Under the pieces are notes generated by a model, which searched no databases, was not told the DNA's origin, and saw nothing but the letters and a program-made list of their open reading frames with translations. Positions 50,401-62,188 of a stretch of 64,000 nucleotides of DNA are shown here, one piece after another. The DNA comes from Verpa conica (taxonomy: Eukaryota > Ascomycota > Pezizomycetes > Pezizales > Morchellaceae). The position numbers were made by a program, and so were the translations under genes. Within the stretch, counting starts at the first letter, position 1; every line of letters begins with the position of its first letter. The DNA lies in the NCBI GenBank assembly GCA_033030425.1, contig JAUFSD010000002.1:2480001-2544000 (forward strand), in the 5' to 3' direction.

Positions 50401-52918
50401 CGGCTTCCCATTTGAGTGTATCCGTGTCTTTCCCCTTGCTTACTGCAGCAGCATTGGTCTTACTGAGAACATCAACAAAAGTAGTACCTGCTGGATGCCG
50501 CCAGATTGATGCCTCCAACTCTCCAATTCCGCGGAGCTGTAATGGGTTCAGGTCATCAATGATCAAATTCACAATAAGTGGTGTTATCGTCTCCGGGGCT
50601 ACAAATGCAAGCGTTGCAGAACTCTTTAACGCAGCATCACGAATGTGCGCGCTTCTCCCAGAGAGTCCAGTATACATTCTGATTTCACCCACCAGCCTTG
50701 CTGCCTTCTCCTTCGCGAGTTCTCCCGGGTCTATTTGTGCATGCTGACACAATCTGATCCAGTCTACACCCGGCATGAGTTTGTGATGTGCTACTACCGC
50801 TAAATTCACAAGCTGATTTTTGACCACCTCTTCTGATACGCCATCGGTGGGGGGGCAAACAATCGCGTGGATGGCCGTGTGTAGATAGCTCCCGCCAGTC
50901 TTTGCTGCTGCTGATGCGCTGTCGGGTCTTCCTTCCTCAAGACTTCGCAGCCACTGCCAGACACCATTAAGGATGCATTTGCCGATGTTTTCCGGATGGC
51001 GAAGATACGCCTCCGAGAGCGCAGCAAGGGCCTCTTTCTTAATTTCATTGCTAATTCCATGGGCACTCAAAGAATATAAGAATGCTAGGGCCCATGATTC
51101 CGCATGGCATTCTTCATAGACTACCGAGTCTGCTGTAGCCGCAAGAGCACGGACCACCCACCTATGGTCCTCAGGGAGGATGAGTTTGGAGTACACCTTG
51201 TGGTTGAGCAAGAATGAGGCTTTCGGAATGGTGGCGAGAGATTGTGATATGATCTCTTTTGTCTTTAGGGTAGCTTTGATCTTGGGGTCGTTCCATTTGG
51301 ATAGCTTCTCGAGTGCGATGGCGGTGTATACATATCCTGCGGTGACAAGGCCACTCTGAGCTGCTGGGAGAGGGTTTGCGACGACTTCGCTCCAGGCATC
51401 GATTAATTTCTGGAGGACGGAGGCGACGAAGGCTTGTGTGGTCTCTGAGGGTGTGTCGCCGAGGCCCCAAACGAGGTCGCCGAGACGGGCAACCCAGATG
51501 CGACGGAAATTAGGACGTTTATCGGAGAGACCCTTTGAAATTGCGTCTGCGACGGCTTTGTCGGGGATAATGGAGAGCTCCAACTCATGCGGTAGGTGTT
51601 GAAAGATTGCCGCTGTGAGAGTTGCAACCGCGGTCTCATTCGGCTCTTTAGAGGCTGTATCTGCAAGGCCTGAGGAAACCTTTTTTGCGAGCTTCTCAGA
51701 CCAAGGGAGTGATTCTATCATGGATGAATATAGTATTCTTTGCTCTGCCGCAGTGACTTTTCCTGTTTTGAGTGGGCTGACGAGCTCATCTGCGATTTTC
51801 CCGATGGCGGCTTCGTCAGGGTGTGCAGTGCGGGTAATGCCTGTTTTGAAAGAGGTGACGGCACCGTTGCGGATATTTGCATTACTACTTTTGACACATG
51901 AGAGGAATTGCTTCAGTAGCTTATCTGCGATTGGTAATGATAGGTCGATTGTTTCGGGGACGCTTGTAAAGAGGGATGTGACAACATCATTTAGGACTAC
52001 CTCTGGAGCTCGAAGGAGTGCACGTTCAAGAGCGGGGACGAGCTCGGTGTTGAAGTCTTCGGCAGTGGTGAAGGATATGAAAAAGTCGTGGAGGGAGTCG
52101 GATATGTGCTTTGGTACCGGAGTCCTTGAGCCAACAATCTCACGGAGGAAGAAGGCATAGATATCCCCTTTGGAGCCTTGCAGTACTTCTTTTGGTTTTT
52201 CGGCCCTTGCACAGACACCGGCCACGATTCCAAGGAGAAGCGCATTTTTGGGAGCTGGGTTTGGGTATTTTGCGGTGAGCTTGGAGATGATGGTTTGCAT
52301 GATAGTCTTGTATTCATTCTTTAGTGAAAACGCTGCTCTTAGGCCCCGTCTGGTTACTGTAAGAGCAGATTTTTTCACAGACGCTTTGGCAGTGATGTTG
52401 CCTATGCAGATGTCCAGTAAGGCTACCTGTGATTCTACAACATTTTGAATATGCGTATTGAAGACGTCGAGTGATTTCGAGATAGTTGCTAGGACATCAG
52501 ATATCCATTCTAATAACACAAATGCATTCGAGGCCGCAATCCCAGGCTTATTCGACTCAGCCTTGATAGCTGTAATAAGAGCCTTGACAAACGGGCCTGA
52601 CAGCGTTGTCGACTCGTGTAGACTCTGTAAACATTTTCTGACCGCAGCTCTGGAAGCACGGTCGAAGTAGTAAGGGTGAGATTGAAACAAGAGACGGAAG
52701 ACGAGTGGTAACCGTTCAGACGGGAGTTCTATTTAAATTCTCATGTTAGTAGAGTGTGTGCCTGATTTCCCACTGAAGCTGGGTTTACCATTCTTCTGTA
52801 TCCTGTCATTCAACGAGTTCAATTCAGCGCACCGACGAGTAGTCGAGCTGCTCGTCAACGCCAACACCGTCGGGTCCTCGCTGTTTGTCGGGCCATCAAT
52901 GGTATCGGAATCTGCCAT
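44466..52918 (-). CDS. GCN1: Translational activator Gcn1 (Gcn2 kinase activator, HEAT-repeat protein)
   Basis: Eight exons on the minus strand: 52918-52789, 52728-49996, 49927-47967, 47915-45461, 45406-45325, 45260-45116, 45064-44870 and 44816-44466. They sum to 2683 aa, very close to yeast Gcn1 (2672). Gcn1 binds ribosomes with Gcn20 and passes the uncharged-tRNA signal to the eIF2-alpha kinase Gcn2. The protein is almost entirely helical HEAT repeats. Landmarks are RLPLVFRLLFQSHPYYFDRA (N-terminal), TRILYRLRFMAEQRPFDTTS across intron 2, DPWESRSGIALAFKELA, the eEF3-like repeats (YLAPHQLAISLPDIIPPLTT, ALVEKLG-type turns) and RATASKALGSLVEKLGEDSL, leading to the Gcn2 RWD-binding part in exon 4. 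Exon junctions were chosen to restore conserved sequence; all are GT-AG and phases agree. It is divergent from SUB1 across 525 bp. Confidence 0.95.
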
Positions 52919-53443
52919 GGTGGGGGGGTTATCTGCGTTGATGATCTGTGGTGCTGGGGCGCGGGGCACTCTGTGGGAGATTGGGTTCACACTGTGGGGT
53001 TTGCAACAACGAACGGACAAAGTATCAACTCTGACGGAAGGGGGGGGATTCAACAACGGTTTTCAGTAAACTCCCGTACAGGGAAGGATTGTAATTAGAT
53101 TATAATGTACAAGCCATGAAGTGGTATCTATGATATTTACTACGTGTATATACCATTGAAGAAGAAGTTTCTAGGAGGTGCTGTGACTCGTAAGAAGTTT
53201 GTGTGGAGGGTGAGGGTGGCTGGCTCTCTCTCCAGCCACGTCTCTGTCTTGGCAGCCCCCATGTCTGCAGTGATGTAAGACAAATATTTGTATGTTATCC
53301 CATCCCAATCTATACCGTATATAGCTTGAACGCGTCCCCCCAAGATGTTCTCTGCAAGACGCGTCTTCCCCAGATTACATGTATCCTCATCTATAACTCC
53401 CCACCTACCTCTACTAATCCCCCCCACCCACAGCACAGTAGCA
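52919..53443. promoter_or_regulatory. Shared divergent promoter GCN1/SUB1
   Basis: Only 525 bp separate the two start codons, so both promoters lie here. A C-rich stretch lies in the last ~60 bases before SUB1 and a G-run on the GCN1 side (52921-52927 and 53040-53047). No TATA box stands out. Confidence 0.6.
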
Positions 53444-54182
53444 ATGCCCCAAAAGAGACGTTCCACCCATACAAAGTCCACAATCGAGGTACCCACTAAA
53501 CGCTCAAAACCCAGTTCTAGCAAAGCGGGAAGGAACCTCATTGATGATTCTGGGAATCCGTATTGGGAGGTGAGTTCGATACCCCTGGTTTCCACTAGAT
53601 AAACCCTAACCTAGGTATAGATTGGTGGTAGGCTCCGTAGAGCAACGGTCTCTGTTTTCGGGGGGAAACACCGCATATCTATTCGTGAGTACTACGAAAA
53701 AGACGGGAAGGTCTTGCCAGGGTCTAAGGTTTGCCCCATCCCTCTGCTCTCACTCCCCTACCTTTCCTCATACTTGCCATTTCCTGGCTACTTCTCTATC
53801 TCCACATAGTTTTGGTGCAAGGTTTTAACAGCTACCTCAGGGTATCTCCCTGCCCGTGGACCAGTTCAATACCCTCCTCTCTATCCTTCCGCAGATAGAT
53901 AGTCACCTCGCCAAAGAGGGTATCAGCCTTACCCGACCAGCCTATAGCAGCTCCTCCGCCACAGCCCCCAAAGATACAGAGGATAATGAGGATGAATATA
54001 TAAGTGAGAAAGCAAACAAAGTAGTAGAAGAGGATGAGAACGTGGTTCAAGAGGAGGTAAATGAGGATGATGAAGAGGAAGAGGAAGAGGAAGAGGAAGA
54101 GGAAGAGGAAGTAAAACCTAAAAAGAAAAAGAAACTGGCAAAGAAGGTAAAGAAAGCGGAGGTTGAGAGTGAAGACAAATAA
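53444..54182 (+). CDS. SUB1: Transcriptional coactivator Sub1/PC4 homolog
   Basis: Three exons, 53444-53569, 53621-53728 and 53841-54182, give 191 aa. PC4/Sub1 proteins bind single-stranded DNA as dimers, stimulate RNA polymerase II initiation and help in termination and in repair of oxidative damage. The N terminus is basic (MPQKRRSTHTKSTIEVPTKR), a likely nuclear signal. The PC4 fold spans about 40-102: DDSGNPYWE, RRATVSVFGGKHRISIREYY, EKDGKVLPGSKGISLPVDQF and NTLLSILPQI; the last two blocks are joined by the second intron (112 nt). The C-terminal tail is acidic with a long Glu run coded by GAA/GAG repeats at about 54074-54110, then Lys-rich. It is shorter than yeast Sub1 (292 aa). Confidence 0.9.
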
Positions 54183-57100
54183 TCTATCTTAATGGAAAGT
54201 TTTCGTTACTGTATTATTATTTTAGAAATGTAAAGTACCCACTATAATATTATCTTTATTTACACTCTCTTTGGCAGTATTACAGCATACTTGTGTCAGG
54301 GGTGAAGCATTGGAATACTGAAAAGAGAAATATAACAATCGCACAGACCCACGATGCGGTAGAATACAACACGGTATAGCAATAGAGCAGAACTATGACC
54401 GCTCAGATCCATGACAGCCTGTTTTGTCCCAATACTCCACCCCCAACACAAGCACTTTATATCGTCGTGGAATTTAGTAATGAGGCTACACGTACCATAT
54501 GCTGCAAGACATTAGATTTAACCCGAGTAGCACACTGATTCTAAATTTCTAACTCCTTTACATTGCCAAGTATTTGGTCACAAATCATCACTCGTACAAA
54601 ACCACGGAGCATCACTTGTGTTCCACGGCAAACTCCCGAACCGAATTTCTCGGCTCGGCAAAATAAAAACACTACAAGCACACCAAGGCAACCCGGAATC
54701 TGTGTCTAGCCATTCGCTTTCCCGCGATGCCCGCCAAACTTAGGGCTCCAACCGAGTTTCTGCACGCTACCATGACCAATGCCACCAATGACGGCTTCCG
54801 GGCCAAGGGGCAAACAATCTCCCGGCATATTTCTGAAACAGTAATACTTCCTTTTTTTCCCAGACAGATCGGAATACCTTACCGCCTACTATAATAGTCG
54901 AGATGTTAGGAAGTGGATACTCTTTAACGTCTAGATTTTACTTGACGGATTGAATAAAGATAAAGGGAAAGAGAAAGAGAAAAGGGTTGTGGCCATAGTC
55001 CTTGACTAGGGTAAAATTAAATGACAAAGTATAAAAGAGCGAATTTTAGTAATCTGGTTAATAAAGGGTAATATACTCACCTTCCTGGTTTGGGATATAT
55101 TTGGACTGACTATTGGAGGGGCATTACTGTGATGTGAGCGAATTAATTCTATATTTTAGGCGCGGTTTGTAGTGAACGATAAAAAATATCGAGAAAGATG
55201 AGGCTTGAGATCGTGGGCTGTTATCGGTATTTCGAGCACACAGCGACGGTTCTAGTGGTAGTATCGATGGCAGGATCTTATTCGTAACCCCTTGATTTTC
55301 GATCCTTGTTGCCGTACATACACTATAGATGTAGCCTCAGATGTCCTAGTAAACATGATGTGATATGAAGATCTTTGGGGGAGGAGGGAACGGATATAGG
55401 GTGGGTTTCTACTATTTCACCGTGTATTAGTTCTTGTTTCATGGGTTTAGCAGTTAATGGATATCCCCTAAATTGTGGTTGTATTCTAGCTCTATTAAAA
55501 CACGTAGAGTATTGGGGGCCAATGGTGGTTATTTTTATATTTCAACTACTGTGGCTAAGCGTGTTGCACGTTCCAACCCCCCCTGCGCGTCAGAGCAACG
55601 AGTTATGGGGGTTAGGGGTCTAATGAGACGCAGTGTTACGTTCAAGGAATCATATCATAAAGTAGTGATGTACAAGAATGTAATATTCCAGACATTGGTG
55701 TATACCCTAGGTTTCTGGGGGGCTTGAGGATGCTCAAGTAGTAGAATATACTAGATGGGGTCTATTTCAGAGTTTTGTGGGGAATCAAACAAACTTTGAG
55801 GCTTTTAGCGTCGATAACTCCCCTTGAAAAGTTGAAAAGGCTTGAGTATAGTAAAGACATAAGCTAGGGATTTGAAGAACACCCTGAAACAGAGCCGAGG
55901 AAAGGGTGACGTAACAGAGAAGGGCGCATTATATACAAAATCCTAGCTAGTACTACTCTTTTGGGTTATATAGCTGTTCTAGCGCAAGGACATAGATCCT
56001 GCTCAAAGAGTACATAGCATCAGGCTCATAAACAATCACTCGCCATTTCTTGCGTACCGAGGTATCTAGCGGCTACGAATCTAGGGTGTATCCTAATCGT
56101 GATAGCTTATGCTAGGCCTTGCGATCTACCGTATATTTTTCACGTTCGGTATGAAGAAATAGCTGGCATCGATTGAGCCTTGGGGGGGGGGGGGTGATTA
56201 CCGTAGGGCCTGCCGATAGAAAAAGTGTGGCTACTTCGTTCTAAAAAGAAAGTTCTACTCTAAAAAGAAAAACAATAAGCTTCTTTTGTGACTTTTTCGC
56301 ACGGGCCTTTTATAATTTACGGGAGACGCGCCCCCACTGTCTTGCATCCCGCCGCCACCACGGGACACTCATGGGACCGCAGTTGATTGCTGTCCTCAGC
56401 TTCTTGCCAGGTATTGTTGGGGGAAATTTGGTTCGTGCGCTCGCGTGTGTGTGCGGGAACATGGTGGTTCCAACATAGACTGTAAAGTGATATACAGTGA
56501 GTCGATCGCGAGGCATCATTCTTTCATGACTGAGACTCGTCAAAATCTTAGACTCAGGTGATAGTGAAGAGAACAGTGCCCCCAATCGCAGGACATATAG
56601 TAATGTCATACCTAACTGCCAGAAGATCCGTTGCTATTCATAGTGAGCAAGGAATCCATAACCCCCGCCTAAGTAGAACCTACAAATGAGGCCAAAATAC
56701 AACTACGAAAAGTGCCTGTTAGGATTTTCAGAAGATAATGTCGGGAAAGCCGGGCCAAACACCCCTATTTGCATCAAAGCCCAACGCATCTATAAAAATG
56801 TGTCCAAAGTCGGTTTTCTCCGGTTGAATTTTTTGTCGGAAGAGGCTCCGTAGACTAGTTAGATGACTAAATCAGTATAGGTATGTGGGGCTCAGAGAGC
56901 CTCTTTTAAATGGCTGCAATGCCTGATATAGGGCATAGTCAAGCTTCAAGCTTTCTGATGGGTATAAATAGCCTGTATCTATAGCCGGGATGAGCCGGAA
57001 GCATTATGCGGCGTGATTGTGGCTCATTAGCGACTTATGAAGTTGTTGCACAGGGTAGGTCTAGATAATGGTCATTAGAGAGTTTTCTATTGTGGTTCAG

Positions 57101-57832
57101 TTGGTCGACGTCATTGGAACTCTTGTAGGGCTTGTGCATCGAAGTGGGCTTCATGTCTTGAATTATGTCTATAGGTTTACATAATGTGTGGAGAATGTGT
57201 CTCTTCACCGGGGTTATGGCATGTTACATGCAATTGCCTAGAGCGGGGTGCATGTATCACCGTCTTTAGTGAAGTCCCTCAATCTTCGCTTTGAAACATA
57301 GGCTTTGTTAGAGCTGGCGTCCACTGGCCAGGAAATTAAGTACTACATGTATTGTGGCTCTTTGTAGACAGTTCTACATCCAGACTAGTATCTTGATGGT
57401 TCTGTGGCTAAAAATAGTAGCCATGTATAATGTGGCGCAAGCTACAACTGATCTAACTCCCACTGAGTGCCCATCTTACTAACTCTGCCGCCTACGCCCC
57501 AACCATGCCTGCTACCGGCATCACGCTGTAGCACTGCAGTTAGCCTTTGCGAATTATTTACCGGTCAATACATTCTCCCCCTCACAGCTGCGCATTAAGG
57601 GATAGATTACCGGGCAGCCTTACCACCCCCTCCCCCAAGCAAGACAATTGTAAAGAATGTCATCTGCCCTGTCTGTTCCTCTCTCTTCCTTTGGTCCCAC
57701 GTTTATTTTTTGTGTATACTGCATGATAGATTTTTGGGAGTATTGCTTTGGGGGTTCTGATTTTTGATTTTCTTGTTTTCTTCTTGAACTTTCCTTGACG
57801 GATCTTCACGGGAAAAACTTGCGAACCTGGTC
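54183..57832 (+). other. Spacer SUB1 to membrane-protein gene
   Basis: This 3.65-kb stretch between two same-strand genes has no recognisable gene. It has a G-run at 56180-56192, many stops, and open frames no longer than about 100 codons. The last few hundred bases (57450-57830) are pyrimidine-rich and likely hold the promoter and leader of the next gene. Confidence 0.5.
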
Positions 57833-59381
57833 ATGCAATTGAATATCTTGCGGCGAGGAGGGAGGTTAGGGGGAGGGGGAGGATGTGGAGGTTTCATTTG
57901 CTCTCTACTATGGGGGAGTACTGTACTGGGGATGAAGATGCACGATACACGACTGGACAGGAGAGTACCACAACCACAACCACAACCACAAAACCCACCG
58001 CCACCTACAACAGTTTGGGTAACTGTAACTGCTCAAGGGGGATGGATGCTCACTGAATTTACAACAACGACTGTAACTCCTACAGCAAGCAATCTTGGGT
58101 CGACTAGTATCGCGACTGTTACAAGTACAGCAACAACTGAGATTACAGTAACGAATACCGTCACAGTACAATCTACGGCCACACAGACAAGTGCTCAGAC
58201 AAGCACACAAACTATAGCGGCTATAACGGGTACAAAAAAAGTACAGCCGATTATAGGGACAAATTCTACAGCAACAACTACAAAAACTACAATCACGGAT
58301 GTGGTGGTTATAGGTCAGCCCGCTGTGGCTACAGTAACTGATTTCGTCGCTGAACCTACAACATGGGCTCAAGGAGCACCAGCTGTCCGAAGGCAGATTT
58401 TTCCTGTAACAGTAACAATAACAACTACACTATGGGACTGGGCTTCTGGTACGACGACATCAACAATCACAGTAGTCGCACTGCCAACTCCTGACGCCAA
58501 CGGTTTTCTTGTTCAGACAAGTATGGTTATGCTCACGACGACACTTGTAACAACACAAACCAGCACTTTTACAACAGAGAAAACAGTAATAGCTTCTTCT
58601 TCATCATCAGCTCCTTCGCCTACAGCACTTGTTTTTGACGGAACAGACCCTATGAGCACTCAATCAGATGCAGCAGCGCCCAAGACACCCAATGTGGAGA
58701 TTATCCTCGGGGCATCATTTGGGGCACTTATTGGATTCGTTGGGATTTTTGTTTTGGCGTATCTATGGTCTAAAAAGCGGCGGGACAAGAATCTACGGAT
58801 AGAATCCGTTGGATTTTCAACAAATGATTTCTCAAAGTCCGCGCCAGCAGCTGGAGCAGGTGTCATGGGTAACCTTACAAATATCTCCAGTATTAATTAA
58901 AGAAGATGCTAATATCCCTATAGGAGTGCTTGGTTCTCTCCACCGCGGTTCTTCTACCACCAGATACAATAACCTCCCCACCGCTGAGTCTATTCCAAAC
59001 ATGTCACCGTTACCAGCACCCCCACATAGTCCCCCGCCTCAACTCCCCTCGCTCCGTGTTTTACCCCCCTCCGGCGAGTTTAACTACGACTATACATTTG
59101 GCTCACCGGTATCTTCAATTGATGAGGCCCAGTTACACGCGTTAACTTCTGGAGGTTCAATAAACCGCATGGGAACCCCACCACATGAGCCGCCCATTGC
59201 ACCGGATGCGCTCTTCTATACCCTATCACGACAAAACGAGGAACCGCCATGGCGAACAGGGGCAGCTGTGGCAGAGACAGTTGCCACAGAGACCGTTGTG
59301 AGCAGTGTGAGTTCGGAAAGTGAAAGGATTGGAAGTTTGAGGAGGAAACCGTTACCGGGGGGTGATCTGGTTTCACCTTGA
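57833..59381 (+). CDS. Ser/Thr-rich single-pass membrane protein
   Basis: Two exons, 57833-58868 and 58924-59381, encode 497 aa. The first ~280 residues are dominated by Thr, Ser and Val with repeated TTT/TVT motifs (for example TVWVTVTAQGG, ITVTNTVTVQST), as in heavily O-mannosylated cell-wall stalks. A hydrophobic helix near 289-311 (IILGASFGALIGFVGIFVLA) is followed by KKRR, giving a type I topology with a cytosolic tail of ~185 residues rich in Pro and Ser. The first ~35 residues include a weak hydrophobic stretch (GGFICSLLWGSTVLG) that may be a signal peptide; the Gly-run before it is odd and the true start could differ. The layout resembles Wsc/Mid2-type wall sensors or other fungal stalk proteins, but there is no visible WSC cysteine domain. 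The 55-nt intron is required to switch frame (GTAACC...CTATAG). Specific function unknown. Confidence 0.72.
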
Positions 59382-62188
59382 CCGGGTCGGTAGGGAGTGA
59401 GAAGGGGAGATTCGCTTGTAAGATTGGATATTTTTTTGATTCTGGCGCCTGGGATCTAGATTTTGTAGAGGGGTTTTTTTTTGGGGGGGGGATTCTTGTT
59501 TTGTATTCATATGGCGACGGTGTTATTTTCCTTTTATTTCCACTTTCTATTTTCTTCTACTTTTTCTTCCTTGTTTTCTTGACTATTCTGGGAGTCTATT
59601 TCCACTTTGTGGTTTTGCATCTCTTTCTTTGGGAAGAGGGGGAGTCGGGAGTTTCGGTATCACGACATTAATAAATTTTCCATACTTTGTATCTAAATTT
59701 CATGCTACTATGGCCTACACGCCGCATCTCCGCATATATTTTTTCTTCTTTTCCCTCCTTCGCTTTTTTGTGATTGTGCTCTGATAAGAACCAGAAAAAT
59801 TTCTGCAGATCCAATCGAATTGGGAGAAGCGAGATTATTAGCGCTAGTGATGTTAGTCCTAGGGAGGTAGGTTTGTGTTACAAAAATTTGCGGAAATTCG
59901 GCTATGAGAATTTTTTATCCGGTATAAGGAACTTCCTAGATAAGATGAGAATACATATTGTGGACTAGTGGCTAATTGTATCATTGTTTATGCCTTTAAC
60001 GAGAGCTGTGGTCATACGGTGTCACTCGGTAGATTTCGGCCTCCCTTCTTGGTCTGTGTATGCATAGTATGTGGTTATCTAAGCTGTCATGCATTATTGA
60101 AAAACTATGAGAGTTAAGTGAGGTATGCCTAAATAACAGGTTGGTATACAGAGAATTTTCTACCTAGTGTCTTGGAGCGATATCTGTGTTGTAAAGAAAT
60201 AGCAATCTCTACTATAACACCTAAATTCAGACATGAACTTAGGAGAGGCATATATCCAGTAAAACAATAAAGTAACCACAGGGTACATGTAGTCACGACT
60301 TTTCTTCACAGTAATCTAACTCACTCCCCTCAGAGCATCAATGCCATTTAACATAATTAATATTCTTCACGCATGAATTATACGCTTACAGCCGTCACAC
60401 CCCTAGCGACTATTAAGGTGGCACTAATTGATGGTATGGAATAATTTTAGCGCCATGCCCCGGTCCGTTCAAGAATACCTTGCTTATTTTTGGTTCCTTA
60501 ATATTATCTATGGCCTAGGATATCTCGACCTAGCACCCCCCGTACTACACCAATACTATCGCAGAGTAGGAAATGATTTTTTTAAATATCCGATTAATAT
60601 AGATCTGGCCTCCTGAACAATATGGAGCTCTGTAGATTGATGTGGGAAATATTCACAAGCAATGTATTGGCATCTAGATGTCAGCTCAAGGGCCACATGC
60701 CCATCTCATTGAAAATCTATAGGAATAAATCACCCTGTGCGAATTCTGGGACTACGCTAAGGAGGTGTAGGGATCGATGAAGCAGGTGTAGTTTACTTAG
60801 GTATATATAAGAACTTGGGGTCTTCTGTAGCTCATGAAGAGCCGTCGTTTGCCCATGAGCTTCAGAAGACGGTAAATTTAACACCATTCGCGAAGGAACA
60901 TATCTGGAGTAGGATTTCTTGGTATTGTACTCAACAATTAATCACAAACACTACTCAATCAAAAGGATAACACGGGAGAGACCTAGAGACCATAATAATA
61001 TTACTAAAAAGTCTTCCTGAATTCTGTTTTTATCCCTAAGTAAAACCGTACCATTATAACTCTGGTTCTAAGCTTGCAGAGAGAACGGCACAGCTGGAAG
61101 GTCTCGCTATGGCTAGTTTCTAATGAGTGGTGGTGGTGCTGAGAAAGAGATAAAATCTGCTTGTGGGCAGGAATAAAAAAATACCATTTGAAGAATACTT
61201 TAGAATAGTCACGCATGTAACCCTCTCCTCTCGAATCAATGTAAAAAAAAACTCTTCTGCTCTACCCTACTCATGGCTTCTCCGTAAATTATTCTGACAA
61301 AATTATTTCCCCACTTTCCCATGAACCCTTGTTTTGTTCAACTGGCTTATTTTAGAGACATAACTCAACACCAATAATCCGTGGAAATTGTTTAGATATT
61401 ACATATAGATATAAACCAGCTCTATGAGCAACAAGACTTTATCACCTTAACCTGAGTGATAGCTTATGTCGCCCTAAGCCCAATTTTCTTGAAAACAAAT
61501 ACATGCATATTATGAGCCAATCTATTCTTTGAAACCTCCACTTCTTCGAAGGAAACCACATTACTTAACTCTAGCATAGGTTCTAAGATCCTAATCTTTT
61601 TTAAATTACCCCATCTCCAAACCCCTGATATACATTACAAGTAGATAGCATATCGTTTCATGACCATCGTTATAGTCATCATCATTTCCAAAATTACCAC
61701 TCGAGTAAGAAAAATAAATATAGAAAAAGAAAGAAAAAGGAGTAGGAGAAAAAGGGCAGGAGATATTGAGAGGAGATCTAAGAATTAAAGGAGCTGGCCA
61801 ATAAACAAGAACGTCAGAAATGGGTATCTGGGTATAAATATCACCTCGACACACCTCTGTTAGTCCATAAAACCACCTCCTCCACATCGATCCCGCCAAA
61901 CGATGACTGTATACAAGGAACCACCTCAAACCACCCAGCACTATGCCTTCAATGAAGGAAGTGTAGAACGATCAACAAAGCATATAAAAGAAGAGAGTAA
62001 AAACTAAACACTAAAATGAAACAATCGTGATCAAACCCATCTACTCATATCATAAGAAACACACGCGGAAAAATTCATTTTATCATGCCAATTGCCGATG
62101 CCAGCCCTACCCAAGCCGAAGAAAGAAAAATAAACTCCCGCGTTTTAAACATTCCCTCCCCACCCTACCCCCTCCATATCGTCATCCT
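59382..62188. other. Convergent spacer, membrane-protein gene/coiled-coil gene
   Basis: A 2.8-kb tail-to-tail spacer. It starts with T-rich 3' UTR-like sequence (T9 next to G9 at about 59474-59490) and is AT-rich thereafter. It contains the strong hairpin at 60820-60870. No coding-like frame, tRNA or other RNA gene is seen. Confidence 0.55.
60820..60870. repeat. Intergenic hairpin with 17-bp arms
   Basis: GTCTTCTGTAGCTCATG (60820-60836) pairs with CATGAGCTTCAGAAGAC (60854-60870) with one mismatch, leaving a 17-base loop. It lies about 1.3 kb from the nearest coding sequence on either side. It is too far from either stop codon to be an obvious 3' UTR element. It might be a small RNA precursor or inverted-repeat relic; nothing in the sequence decides. 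Confidence 0.65.

Noticed and set aside
50067..50747. Long antisense open frame (226 codons) within GCN1
   Set aside because: Shadow of the conserved GCN1 coding frame; it has no independent support.
57088..57160. TGGTTCAGTTGG resembling a tRNA A box
   Set aside because: No B box (GGTTCGANNCC) follows at the right distance and no cloverleaf can be drawn.
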